From the NCBI GenBank assembly GCA_029778615.1, contig JAKOPZ010000281.1, positions 1-38,524 on the forward strand: a DNA stretch of 38,524 bases. The letters are read 5' to 3'. Source of the DNA: Chloroflexota bacterium. GTDB taxonomy: Bacteria > Chloroflexota > Anaerolineae > UBA4142 > SHND01. Below the pieces are notes generated by a model. It was given only the letters and a program-made list of their open reading frames with translations. It ran no database searches and was not told the origin of the DNA. Positions 7,028 through 14,520 of the stretch are shown in pieces (within the stretch, counting starts at the first letter, position 1; each line of letters starts with the position of its first letter). The position numbers were made by a program, and so were the translations under genes.

Positions 7028-8740
7028 ATGCCAACCCGTTTGAAAAAAGCAACCAAGCCCGCCAAGAAATCGGCAATGAAAAAAACGTCCGCGCGCCAAG
7101 CTGCGCCGAAACGCGCGAGCAAACGCGCCATCGCAAACAATGGCGCCTCCAAAAAAACCGCTGCGCGCCAAGTCCCGCGCATTACCTATTCGACTCTTGT
7201 CCTCACCGAACGTGACCACGAAATTTATGATGCCGCCATCGGACATTTCCGCGAAGACCTCGGCACGCATTACAAAAATATCATCAACGGCGTTCAAGTG
7301 GATGCGAGCAGCGGCGCGGAACAAGCGCACGCGAGTCCTGCCGATACACGCCTCGTCGTCAGTTATTTTCCGAAAGGGACCAAAGAAGATACGCTCGAAG
7401 CCATTCGCGCCGCGCGGCTCGCGACCAATGAATGGGGACGCGCGTCATACAAGGAACGCATCGCCGTCATGCGCCGCGCCGCCGACTTGATGGTCGAACG
7501 CGGTTGGAAGGCGGCAGCAATCATGGCGTACGAAGTGGGCAAGCCGCGCGGCGAAAGCATTGCCGAAGTGTACGAAGCGGCGGAAATTATTCGCTACAAC
7601 GCGGATGCGATTGAACGCGCGAAAGGATTCGAGTACGATTTGGAATCGCCGGGCAAAGGACAGCGCACGCGCAGTGTGTTGTTACCATACGGCGTCTTTG
7701 GCGTGATTTCGCCGTGGAACTTTCCGCTCGCGCTGTTGACGGGCATGACCTCTTGTTCGCTCATTGCCGGCAACACCGTCGTCGCGAAACCCGCGTCGGA
7801 ATCACCGGTGAGCGCGTATTTTTTGTGGGAATGTTTGCGCGACGCGGGACTGCCTGCGGGCGCGTTCAATCTCGTCGTCGGTCCCGGTTCGCAAGTGGGC
7901 GAAACAATTCGCCAGAGTGAATCAATTGACGGCATCGCGTTCACGGGTTCGTACGATGTCGGTATGCACTTGTACAAAAATTTCGCGACGACGTATCCCA
8001 AACCCGTGATCGCGGAAATGGGCGGCAAGAATCCGGTCATCATCACGGAAAATGCCGACCTCGACCTCGCGGCGGAAGGTGTGGCGCGCGGCGCGTTCGG
8101 ATTCAGCGGACAAAAATGTTCGGCGACTTCGCGCGTGTATGTGGACAAACGCGTCAAAGGCGATTTTCTCGAACGGCTCGTAGATTTCACCAGCAAGAAA
8201 ATTCTCGTCGGGTTTCCCACCGACCGCGCAACGTTTACTGGACCGGTGATGAATGAAAGCGCTGTCGAGACATGGCAACAAGCCGTTGAGGACGCGGCAG
8301 GCGCAGGCGGACGCGTGGTGTATGGTGGCAATCGCATCAAGGACGGCGAATTGGAACATGGTTATTATGTGCAGCCGACGATTGTGGACAATCTCACGCC
8401 CGACCATCGCGTGTTCAAAGAAGAATTGTTTGTCCCGTTCCTCGCGGTCCAAGAAACCGAATCGCTCGAAGAGGCGATGCGAATGGCGAATGATGTGCAG
8501 TTCGGACTGACGGCGGGCATGTATTCCAATGATGCCCGTGAAGTAAAATATTTTTACGACAACATTCAAGCGGGCGTGACGTACTCGAATCGCCGCGCGG
8601 GCGCGACAACGGGCGCGTGGCCCCAAAACAATACGTTCGGCGGCTGGAAGGGCAGCGGCTCGACGGGACACAACGCGTTCGGTCCGCACTATCTCCAACA
8701 TTTCATGCGCGAACAATCGCGGTGGATTGTGGAAGAATAG
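7028..8740 (+). CDS. pruA: Delta-1-pyrroline-5-carboxylate (L-glutamate gamma-semialdehyde) dehydrogenase with basic N-terminal tail
   Basis: 570 residues; the start at 7028 is set by GGAGG 8 nt upstream. Residues 1-50 are a tail of Lys, Ala, Arg and Ser (for example KKATKPAKKSAMKKTSARQ) that is not part of the enzyme fold. The rest is an aldehyde dehydrogenase: VISPWNFPLA, AGNTVVAKPA, IAFTGSYDVG, the general-base Glu in AEMGGKNPVI, and the catalytic Cys in GQKCSATSRV. FTGSYDVGMHLYK and the C-terminal GGWKGSGSTGHN region resemble the P5C dehydrogenase branch, which oxidises glutamate semialdehyde to glutamate with NAD in proline and arginine breakdown. No proline dehydrogenase is nearby. The subfamily call is less certain than the superfamily. 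Confidence 0.85.
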   Translation: MPTRLKKATKPAKKSAMKKTSARQAAPKRASKRAIANNGASKKTAARQVPRITYSTLVLTERDHEIYDAAIGHFREDLGTHYKNIINGVQVDASSGAEQAHASPADTRLVVSYFPKGTKEDTLEAIRAARLATNEWGRASYKERIAVMRRAADLMVERGWKAAAIMAYEVGKPRGESIAEVYEAAEIIRYNADAIERAKGFEYDLESPGKGQRTRSVLLPYGVFGVISPWNFPLALLTGMTSCSLIAGNTVVAKPASESPVSAYFLWECLRDAGLPAGAFNLVVGPGSQVGETIRQSESIDGIAFTGSYDVGMHLYKNFATTYPKPVIAEMGGKNPVIITENADLDLAAEGVARGAFGFSGQKCSATSRVYVDKRVKGDFLERLVDFTSKKILVGFPTDRATFTGPVMNESAVETWQQAVEDAAGAGGRVVYGGNRIKDGELEHGYYVQPTIVDNLTPDHRVFKEELFVPFLAVQETESLEEAMRMANDVQFGLTAGMYSNDAREVKYFYDNIQAGVTYSNRRAGATTGAWPQNNTFGGWKGSGSTGHNAFGPHYLQHFMREQSRWIVEE

Positions 8741-8765
8741 ACACAGGTAGCATGTAGCAAGTACC

Positions 8766-8802
8766 AGGGAAACACGAATACAATTTCATGTTTCCCTTTT
8801 TT
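8766..8802 (+). terminator. Terminator of the P5C dehydrogenase gene
   Basis: GGGAAACA (8767-8774) pairs with TGTTTCCC (8789-8796) and six T residues follow. It stands 26 bp after the stop codon, beyond a short GTAGCAAGTA-type repeat. Confidence 0.8.
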
Positions 8803-8877
8803 ATTTTCCGGTGCGCGTATGAAATCGAATCACATTCCGTTGTATAAAGCACATTCAACTCGTACAGGGAGGTTGTC

Positions 8878-9030
8878 ATGCGTCTGCCGAAAAATCTCGG
8901 ACTGTTGTTGCTCGGCATCTATTTGATTCTCGTGGGCATCATCGCCTTTGTGCCGGCATTGGGTCAACTGGGACCACTCGTTCCGCTCATTGCCCTCATC
9001 GCGGGAATCTTGATTTTGCTCGGGCGCTAA
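8878..9030 (+). CDS. Small two-helix membrane protein, paralogue 1
   Basis: 50 residues: a short basic start (MRLPKN), then helix LGLLLLGIYLILVGIIAFV, a Pro/Gly turn, and helix VPLIALIAGILILLGR. AGGGAGG lies a few nt before the ATG and an intrinsic terminator follows directly, so this is very likely a real gene although short. The protein at 9325 has the same plan and shares the pattern LIL-x-G-x4-FVPA and the end AGILIL-x-x-R. Function is unknown; it has no catalytic residues and is a membrane peptide of DUF type. Confidence 0.75.
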   Translation: MRLPKNLGLLLLGIYLILVGIIAFVPALGQLGPLVPLIALIAGILILLGR

Positions 9031-9035
9031 AACCG

Positions 9036-9067
9036 AAACCCGTCACATTCTTCGTGACGGGTTTTTT
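9036..9067 (+). terminator. Terminator of small membrane protein 1
   Basis: An 11-bp stem AAACCCGTCAC (9036-9046) / GTGACGGGTTT (9054-9064) with a 7-nt loop, ending in TTTTTT, 5 bp after the stop codon. Confidence 0.9.
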
Positions 9068-9100
9068 CTTGTTCTAAATTAGAACGGATTTTCTGATTCA

Positions 9101-9109
9101 TGCTATACT
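9101..9109 (+). promoter_or_regulatory. Extended -10 promoter upstream of the tandem repeat
   Basis: TGCTATACT is an extended -10 box (TG-N-TATACT) with no clear -35. Transcription from it would begin near 9116, at the first 31-bp repeat unit, so the repeats would be the 5' leader of the gene at 9325. Confidence 0.5.
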
Positions 9110-9118
9110 CGCCCGCAC

Positions 9119-9286
9119 GGAACGAAACAGCGTTCGTTCCCTACTGTGCGGAACGAAACAGCGTTCGTTCCCTACTGTGCGGAACGAAACAGCGTTCGTT
9201 CGCTACTGCGTGGAACGAACGCTGTATGGAACGTTCGCCGTAACGTTCCCCATATGTGCGGAACGAAACAGCGTTCGTTCCCTACC
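9119..9286 (+). repeat. 31-bp tandem palindromic repeat, 4-5 units
   Basis: Units begin at 9119, 9150 and 9181, a degenerate unit at 9212, and another clear unit at 9260. Each unit carries GGAACGAA-N6-TTCGTTCC, an 8-bp hairpin, and the first three are joined by CTACTGTGC or a close variant. The spacing of 31 bp is about three helical turns. It lies between two paralogous small genes, in the probable leader of the second. Confidence 0.85.
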
Positions 9287-9324
9287 ATCGTTATTCTGGG
9301 TTCAATCTACAGGAGGAAAAGAAC

Positions 9325-9495
9325 ATGCGACGTAAATCGTCACTCAGAATCAAAAATGGAATGGGGATGCTCGTTCTCGCGGCATGGCTCATTCTCTCCG
9401 GACTCACTTCATTCGTCCCCGCCGTGCGCGGCTTGTCCGAATTTTTCCCTCTCATGGCGCTTGCGGCTGGCATTCTGATTCTAATGGATAGATAA
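9325..9495 (+). CDS. Small two-helix membrane protein, paralogue 2
   Basis: 56 residues starting at ATG 9325, with AGGAGG 8 nt upstream. After a basic start (MRRKSSLRIK) come helix MGMLVLAAWLILSGLTSFV and helix FPLMALAAGILILMDR. It is a paralogue of the protein at 8878: same length class, FVPA at the end of helix one and AGILIL near the end of helix two. The long leader with tandem hairpins suggests post-transcriptional control, which the first paralogue lacks. Function is unknown. A longer in-frame start at 9256 lies inside the repeat and is rejected. Confidence 0.75.
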   Translation: MRRKSSLRIKNGMGMLVLAAWLILSGLTSFVPAVRGLSEFFPLMALAAGILILMDR

Positions 9496-9497
9496 CC

Positions 9498-9565
9498 GTA
9501 GTAACGAATTCATTCGTGCCTCGCGACGGACGAATGAGGCGATAGAGTGCATCGCACGTCATTAC
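9498..9565. repeat. 68-bp interspersed repeat R2, copy 2
   Basis: Begins GTAGTAACGAATTCATTCGT and ends ATCGCACGTCATTAC, matching copy 1 at 197-264 in length and ends. It contains the hairpin CATTCGT / ACGAATG. The minus-strand TAA stop codon of pyrD (9562-9564) lies inside it. Confidence 0.75.
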
Positions 9566-10569
9566 GCCCCACCTAACAGCGCTTGATTGATTTCTTTCAC
9601 CAAACGCGGACCGCGATAAATCATTCCCGTAAAAATTTGAATCAACGTCGCGCCCGCGCGCAGCTTTTCGAGCGCGCTGTTTGCATCGCCTATACCGCCA
9701 ACGCCGATGATTGGAAATTCGCCGCGCGTGGTTTCGCAAATGTGGTGAATGATTTGGGTTGCGCGGGCGCGTAATGGTTCGCCGCTCATGCCGCCGCCGA
9801 AATGTTTTGCGTACTCGGGAATGTCCTCGCGTGAAACCGTCGTATTCGTCGCAATGATGCCGTCGAAATTTACATCACGCGCCGCGTCCACAATTCCGTC
9901 AATTTCATCAAATGACAAATCGGGCGCGATTTTTACGAGAACGGGAACGCGCGGCGATAACGCATCGCGCGCATCCGCAATTTGTTTCAACAACGGTTCA
10001 ATCAATTCGCGCGTCTGCAAGGCGCGCAAATTGTGCGTGTTCGGACTGCTCACATTGACTGCGACATAATCCGCGCGCGAATGTACTGCGCGCAAGAGTT
10101 CCACATAATCCTCCGCCGCGTTTTCAAGTGGCGTATCTTTGCCTTTGCCGATATTCACACCCACACGCGCATCCACGCGCGGCAACTTTAATTTTTCAAC
10201 GCCCTCATTCGGAAAGCCCATGCGATTCACTAACGCGCGCGCTTCGGGAACGCGCCACACGCGCGGTTTTTCGTTTCCGATTTGCGGCAGACGCGTCACC
10301 GTTCCCACTTCGATATGTCCGAACCCCAATGCCGCGAGTCCGCGCACCGCGATTCCATTTTTATCATACCCCGCCGCAAGTCCCACCGGATTCTTGAATT
10401 CGAGTCCGAACGCGTTCACGTGCAGACGCGCATCATCCACACAAAACATTCCGCGCAACATTTCGCGCGTCGGCGCAGCATCGCCGCCCCATTTCAACAG
10501 CGCGAGGGTGAGATGATGTGCGGTTTCGGGGTCGAGGCGAAAGAGGAGGGGACGGAGGGTTTCGTACAT
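9562..10569 (-). CDS. pyrD: Dihydroorotate dehydrogenase, class 2 (quinone-dependent)
   Basis: 335 residues. It oxidises dihydroorotate to orotate with FMN, passing electrons to quinone at the membrane. Class 2 features are the N-terminal helical extension (MYETLRPLLFRLDPETAHHL), GLAAGYDKNG, the NVSSPNTHNLR segment with the class 2 catalytic Ser region, TNTTVSRE, and the phosphate-binding VGGIGDANSALEKL. Last gene of the minus-strand pyr operon, 58 bp after pyrFE. The spacer is a heptamer array and offers no Shine-Dalgarno sequence. The stop codon is provided by repeat R2. Confidence 0.95.
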   Translation of the reverse strand: MYETLRPLLFRLDPETAHHLTLALLKWGGDAAPTREMLRGMFCVDDARLHVNAFGLEFKNPVGLAAGYDKNGIAVRGLAALGFGHIEVGTVTRLPQIGNEKPRVWRVPEARALVNRMGFPNEGVEKLKLPRVDARVGVNIGKGKDTPLENAAEDYVELLRAVHSRADYVAVNVSSPNTHNLRALQTRELIEPLLKQIADARDALSPRVPVLVKIAPDLSFDEIDGIVDAARDVNFDGIIATNTTVSREDIPEYAKHFGGGMSGEPLRARATQIIHHICETTRGEFPIIGVGGIGDANSALEKLRAGATLIQIFTGMIYRGPRLVKEINQALLGGA

Positions 10570-10627
10570 TGGAGACTGGAGATTGGAGACTACAGATTGG
10601 AGATTGGGTGATTGGGTGATTAGGTGA
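10570..10627. repeat. Heptamer/octamer array in the pyrFE-pyrD spacer
   Basis: The spacer is made of GGAGACT, GGAGATT and GGGTGATT words in tandem. Similar words occur at 11222-11282 (coding), 13906-13924 (coding), 14254-14290, 18690-18733 and 37863-37895. The array fills the whole gap up to the pyrD ATG. Confidence 0.75.
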
Positions 10628-12031
10628 TTATTTTTCGGCGAGGAATTTTTTCACCGCATCGTATTGCTCTTGCGTAATCGCGTTTGAGGCGCGCCAGATG
10701 TCCAACAAATCGGGGAGTGTTGTGACTGCGTGTAAAGCGAATCCCGCGCGCGAGAGCAATTCTTTTGCGCCTTGTCCTCTATCAATTAACACGACAATAT
10801 CGCGCACGCGCAATCCCGCGCTCGTCAATTTTTCAATCGCTTCAAATTTCGTTTCGCCCGTCGTCGTTAAATCGTCCAGCACCACAACGGTTTCATCCGC
10901 GTTGTACTCGCCTTCAATCGCCGCTTTCGTCCCGTACTCTTTTACCTCGCGGCGCGGATAAATCAACGGCTTGTTCAACTCTAACGACGCGGCAGTCGCA
11001 ATCGGTAATGCTGCATAAGGAATTCCCGCGATGCGGTCATATTGCAAACCGCGCAACACATTCGCGTATGCGCGCGCCACGCGTTTGAGAATTTGCGGAT
11101 ACGAAACAAGGCGGCGCAAGTCGAGATAGATGGGTGAAGGTTTTCCCGATTTCAAAGTGAATTCGCCGAAACGAATGCAGTGGGAGGTGAGCAAGTCGCT
11201 GGCAAGTTCCGCTCCATACATTTCAGATTTTTGATTTCTGATTTTTGATTTTTCAATCTCTAATCTCGAATCTCTAATCTCGTTAATTTCATCCCGCAAT
11301 TTTCTCGCCGCGTCTTTTGGATTTGCTGCAGAGGCAATCGAACGCGAGGCGTTGATGAGCAAGCCCATGCCGTCCGCGCGCAAACCTGCGCGTGACGTCG
11401 CTTCCAAATCACCGCCTTGTGCGCCGATGCCGGGGACGAGAAACCACATCTCGCGCGCAATCTCGCGCGCACGCGCAATGCGCGCGACATCTGTTGCGCC
11501 GACGACGAGTCCGATGTTGTTGCGCGTATTCCACACTTGCGCGCGCTGCGCGACGATTTCAAACAACGCGCCGTCATTCGTTTCGAGCGCTTGAAAATCA
11601 TCCGCGCCCGGGTTCGACGTTTTGCACAAGACGAATGCGCCGCGTTCTGCGTTTTCAAAAAACGGTTGCAGTCCATCACTGCCGAGATATGGACTGACCG
11701 TAATCGCCGACGCGCCAAAGGTTTCAAACGCCGCGCGCGCATACGCGATGCTCGTAACCGCAATGTCGCCGCGTTTCGCGTCAAGGATAACAGGAATTTC
11801 GCGCGGCACGCGCGCAATCACCTCGCGTAACGCGTTCATGCCCTCGCCGCCGAACACTTCAAAAAACGCGCTGTTGATTTTGAACGCGGCGGCAAGTTCG
11901 TGCGTTGCATCAACAACGCGCAAACATTGTTCAAGCGCCTCATTCGCATTTTCCGCGCGCGGGTCGAGCCCGACGCACAACAATGAATTAATTTCGCGCG
12001 CGCGGGATTCAAGTCGTTCGATAAAATTCAT
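10628..12031 (-). CDS. pyrFE: Bifunctional orotidine-5'-phosphate decarboxylase / orotate phosphoribosyltransferase
   Basis: 467 residues in one frame. Residues 1 to about 248 are OMP decarboxylase of the PyrF subfamily 2 type, with VGLDPR, FKINSAFFEVFG and the catalytic DAKRGDI (D84, K86, D89), and later VVGATD and PGIGAQGG. Residues about 250-271 are a hydrophilic linker encoded by short-repeat DNA. From about 272 the orotate phosphoribosyltransferase follows, with the PRPP-binding motif VVVLDDLTTTGET and the loop PRREVKEYGTKAAIEG. The product makes OMP from orotate and decarboxylates it to UMP. Start at 12031 has AAGGA just upstream; an ATG at 12055 is inside a repeat. It lies 61 bp after pyrB. 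Confidence 0.95.
   Translation of the reverse strand: MNFIERLESRAREINSLLCVGLDPRAENANEALEQCLRVVDATHELAAAFKINSAFFEVFGGEGMNALREVIARVPREIPVILDAKRGDIAVTSIAYARAAFETFGASAITVSPYLGSDGLQPFFENAERGAFVLCKTSNPGADDFQALETNDGALFEIVAQRAQVWNTRNNIGLVVGATDVARIARAREIAREMWFLVPGIGAQGGDLEATSRAGLRADGMGLLINASRSIASAANPKDAARKLRDEINEIRDSRLEIEKSKIRNQKSEMYGAELASDLLTSHCIRFGEFTLKSGKPSPIYLDLRRLVSYPQILKRVARAYANVLRGLQYDRIAGIPYAALPIATAASLELNKPLIYPRREVKEYGTKAAIEGEYNADETVVVLDDLTTTGETKFEAIEKLTSAGLRVRDIVVLIDRGQGAKELLSRAGFALHAVTTLPDLLDIWRASNAITQEQYDAVKKFLAEK
11222..11282. repeat. Short-repeat array encoding the PyrF-PyrE linker
   Basis: On the coding strand the DNA reads as GAGATTA/GAGATTC heptamers followed by AAATCAAAAATCAGAA words. 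The same heptamers fill non-coding spacers at 10570-10627 and 14254-14290. It stays in frame and encodes a Lys/Glu/Arg/Ser-rich stretch such as IRDSRLEIEKSKIRNQKS. Confidence 0.75.
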
Positions 12032-12092
12032 TCGTCCTTCGTCCTTTGTCATCATTCATTGTGCATTGTGCATTAGGTATTGTGCATTGCTC

Positions 12093-13097
12093 TCACGCTT
12101 TTCCCAACACCATCGCCAACAGCGCCATCCGCACGTACATTCCATATTCCACTTGACGAAAATACGCGGCGCGCGGGTCGCTGTCCACCGCTTCGCTGAT
12201 TTCACCGACGCGCGGGAGTGGGTGCATGAGGACCATGTTTTGTTTTGCGCGCGCCATGATTTCGGGCGTGATGACGTACGAATTTTTTACCGCTTCGTAT
12301 TCGTCCAAATTTGCAAAGCGTTCTTTTTGGACGCGCGTCACATACAACACATCGGTCTCACTCAACACGTCGTCGAGCAAAGTGGTTTCACGTTGTGCGA
12401 TGCCGTGCGCGTTCAATTCGTCAATGAGTTCGCGCGGCATTTGCAAGAGTTCGGGCGAAACGTAATTCAATTTCACGTTGTACATTGAAAGCAAACGCGC
12501 GAGCGAATGAACGGTGCGTCCGTATTTCAAATCGCCAAGCATCGTCACCGTTGCGCCGTCAATTTTGCCGCGCTCTTCGAGAATCGTGAACAAATCGAGC
12601 AGCGCTTGTGTCGGATGCTCTCCAATGCCATCGCCCGCGTTGATGATGGGTTTGCGCGCATATTTCGCGGCGAGCGCGGCGGCGCCCGTTTCGGGATGAC
12701 GCAAAACAATCACATCCGCGTACGCTTCGAGCGTACGAATCGTATCGGGCAGTGATTCACCTTTGGCAACGGATGAATACTTTACTTCGTTGATGGGAAT
12801 GATGCTGCCGCCGAGACGTTGAATCGCCGCGATGAACGAGGACGAGGTGCGCGTGGATGGTTCGTAAAACAAAACCGCGAGAACTTTGCCTTTGAGCAAA
12901 TCGAACGAGCCGACGCGTTGCACCATCATTCGCATTTCATCAGCGACCGCGAAAATGTGTTCGAGGTCGCCGTGCGAAAATTGTTTGACGGAGAGAATGG
13001 ACTGGTTGAACAACGGTCCATCGCGTTTTTCGCCGAATGGCAATTGCATGGCGCGTCCGTTGCGTCCGTTGGTTTGGGTCAAGAGGGTTGGGGTCAT
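12093..13097 (-). CDS. pyrB: Aspartate carbamoyltransferase catalytic chain
   Basis: 334 residues. It joins carbamoyl phosphate and aspartate, the first committed step of pyrimidine synthesis. The carbamoyl-phosphate motif [11 protein letters not shown], the Lys loop [42 protein letters not shown] and [10 protein letters not shown] are all present. A short extension of about 20 residues precedes the usual start; GGAG 9 nt upstream of ATG 13097 supports the longer form. No pyrI regulatory chain is in the window. It is followed by pyrFE and preceded by pyrC across a spacer holding a 19-bp inverted repeat. Confidence 0.95.
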   Translation of the reverse strand: MTPTLLTQTNGRNGRAMQLPFGEKRDGPLFNQSILSVKQFSHGDLEHIFAVADEMRMMVQRVGSFDLLKGKVLAVLFYEPSTRTSSSFIAAIQRLGGSIIPINEVKYSSVAKGESLPDTIRTLEAYADVIVLRHPETGAAALAAKYARKPIINAGDGIGEHPTQALLDLFTILEERGKIDGATVTMLGDLKYGRTVHSLARLLSMYNVKLNYVSPELLQMPRELIDELNAHGIAQRETTLLDDVLSETDVLYVTRVQKERFANLDEYEAVKNSYVITPEIMARAKQNMVLMHPLPRVGEISEAVDSDPRAAYFRQVEYGMYVRMALLAMVLGKA

Positions 13098-13119
13098 TTC
13101 AGCATCTCCATTTTCTGAG

Positions 13120-13188
13120 ACCGCGAATCTACGCGAATTTACGCGAATAAAAAATTATCATTAGCAAAGATTCGCGTAGATTCGCGGT
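13120..13188. repeat. 19-bp perfect inverted repeat in the pyrC-pyrB spacer
   Basis: ACCGCGAATCTACGCGAAT (13120-13138) pairs perfectly with ATTCGCGTAGATTCGCGGT (13170-13188) around a 31-nt A/T-rich spacer. It begins directly after the pyrC stop codon and could form a stable mRNA hairpin. A related half (TTCGCGTAGGTTCGCGGT) lies at 28820-28837, so this is a dispersed repeat family. Confidence 0.85.
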
Positions 13189-14253
13189 TCATAGTGTTGG
13201 TCGGATATTTTTTCCACTGCCGGGTTTCGCCAAGACACAATTGTTTTCAAAAACGGTTTCGCCGCGCAGCATAACGCGCGTCACTCGACCGCGCAGCGTG
13301 CGTCCTTCAAACGGCGTCCATTTTGCACGGGTGAACATGTTCGCGCCGCGCGCAATCCATTCTGCATCCACATCCACTTCAACCCATGTTTCATCTTGAA
13401 CAGGAACGTTAAAGATTTTGCGCGGGTTCTCATGGCAACGCGCAATCACATCGTCGAGCGTAATCATTCCCTCGCGCACGAGTTCCAAATACAACGCGAG
13501 CGCGGTTTCGAGCCCCGGATAACCGGGGGGGGGTGACGCAGATTCTTTTTCAAATAACGTATGCGGCGCGTGGTCGGTGGCGAAACAATCAATGATGTCG
13601 AGATTCGCGCGCAATGCTTCCACATCCGCGCGTGTGGCAATCATCGGACGCACCTCGCATTTTCCCGCGCCGATTTTCTCACGCTCATCGAGTGTGAGAT
13701 AAAGATGATGCGGTGTGACTTCGCAGGTGACGCGCACGCCTTTTTCTTTTGCCGCGCGAATGAGTTCGATTTCGTCCTTGCGACTCACATGACAAATATG
13801 GACGGGATGGTCGTACAGCTGCGCGACAAACAACGCGGCGGCGATGGTGCGTCCTTCGGCGTGACAAAGAATCGGCACGTCTTTGGGAAATGTGCTGAAA
13901 TGAGAGACTAGAGACTGGAGACTGTCGAGGCGCAGTGGTCCGAATGTTTGGTCAAGATACAGTTTGAGTCCACTGCATTGTGACGCGAGCGACGCGGCGA
14001 TTGCGGCATTGTCTGCCCCTGCGCCGAAATGGATGCCGTAATCGCACACGGCTTGTTCGGACGCGGCGCGTTGTTTTGCGCCGAGGGTTTGTGCGTCGGT
14101 AATGGGCGGTGTGTTGTTGGGCATATCCATCACAACGGTGAATCCGCCCGCCAGCGCGGCGCATGTTCCGCTGTGCCAATCTTCTTTGTGTGTTGCGCCC
14201 GGGTCGCGCAAGTGAACATGCGGGTCAATCAGACCGGGAAGTTTGATATTCAT
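13189..14253 (-). CDS. pyrC: Dihydroorotase
   Basis: 354 residues. It cyclises carbamoyl aspartate to dihydroorotate. Metal-binding HVHLRDPG (H12, H14) opens the protein; LKLYLDQTFGPL, ILCHAEG, HICHVS, and DCFATDHAPH follow with the expected His and Asp ligands. The length and the missing N-terminal composite sheet resemble the compact dihydroorotase found in CAD-like enzymes. The bridging position after LYLDQTFG has no obvious carboxylated Lys other than K in GLKLY, so the centre should be checked. First gene of the operon. Its start follows a heptamer array with no Shine-Dalgarno sequence. Confidence 0.93.
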   Translation of the reverse strand: MNIKLPGLIDPHVHLRDPGATHKEDWHSGTCAALAGGFTVVMDMPNNTPPITDAQTLGAKQRAASEQAVCDYGIHFGAGADNAAIAASLASQCSGLKLYLDQTFGPLRLDSLQSLVSHFSTFPKDVPILCHAEGRTIAAALFVAQLYDHPVHICHVSRKDEIELIRAAKEKGVRVTCEVTPHHLYLTLDEREKIGAGKCEVRPMIATRADVEALRANLDIIDCFATDHAPHTLFEKESASPPPGYPGLETALALYLELVREGMITLDDVIARCHENPRKIFNVPVQDETWVEVDVDAEWIARGANMFTRAKWTPFEGRTLRGRVTRVMLRGETVFENNCVLAKPGSGKNIRPTL

Positions 14254-14357
14254 AGAGATTGAAGATTAGAGATTAGAGATTGGGTGATTCGGTGAGGGTG
14301 CGAGAAACGAGAAAACGAGACTGGTTCATGGTTTGCGGTACGCGATGCGCGAAATGC

Positions 14358-14393
14358 AAAAAAAAACGAGTCAATGAAAAATCATTGGCTCGT
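14358..14393 (-). terminator. Second terminator-like hairpin in the pyr leader
   Basis: ACGAGTCAATGA (14366-14377) pairs with TCATTGGCTCGT (14382-14393) with one weak pair, and the minus strand then reads nine T residues (14366-14358). It lies between the promoter at 14521-14548 and pyrC at 14253, so it must be read through or regulated for pyr expression from that promoter. Confidence 0.75.
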
Positions 14394-14498
14394 CCGGGAA
14401 ATCGGAAATGGAAAGTGAATCGAAAAAAAATAGCGCACTCGCCGACGCAGGAGCGTCGCGTTGCGCGCTGGTTGCATATCTTGCAGTGCGTAATTCAT
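14382..14498 (-). CDS. Possible 38-residue leader peptide of the pyr operon
   Basis: An ATG at 14498, about 16 nt after the predicted transcription start, opens a 38-codon frame (MNYALQDMQPARNATLLRRR...) whose TGA at 14382-14384 falls within the second terminator hairpin. The frame spans the first hairpin. No strong Shine-Dalgarno sequence is visible. It may be a leader peptide whose translation couples to termination, or chance. Confidence 0.3.
   Translation of the reverse strand: MNYALQDMQPARNATLLRRRVRYFFSIHFPFPISRTSQ
14423..14469 (-). terminator. First terminator-like hairpin in the pyr leader (possible attenuator)
   Basis: CGACGC (14443-14448) pairs with GCGTCG (14453-14458), extended by an outer pair AGCGC / GCGCT (14432-14436 / 14465-14469). 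On the minus strand eight T residues follow (14430-14423). About 45 nt of transcript precede it, so a short RNA of roughly 90 nt could be released here. Confidence 0.6.
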
Positions 14499-14520
14499 AT
14501 TGCTTGCAAACTTCGGGGCG

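Noticed and set aside
9119-9286. CRISPR array
   Set aside because: The 31-bp periodicity includes the linker, so there are no variable spacers; units are plain tandem palindromes.
9146-9478. 110-residue frame across the 31-bp repeats
   Set aside because: Its first half is translated tandem repeat and its second half is a shifted reading of the small membrane protein at 9325, which has its own ribosome binding site.
13906-13924. Heptamer repeat inserted in the pyrC coding region
   Set aside because: The DNA resembles AGAGACT/GGAGACT words, but the encoded SLQSLVSHF segment fits the normal length of the family between LYLDQTFGPL and ILCHAEG, so an insertion is not needed; it may be coincidence or conversion.
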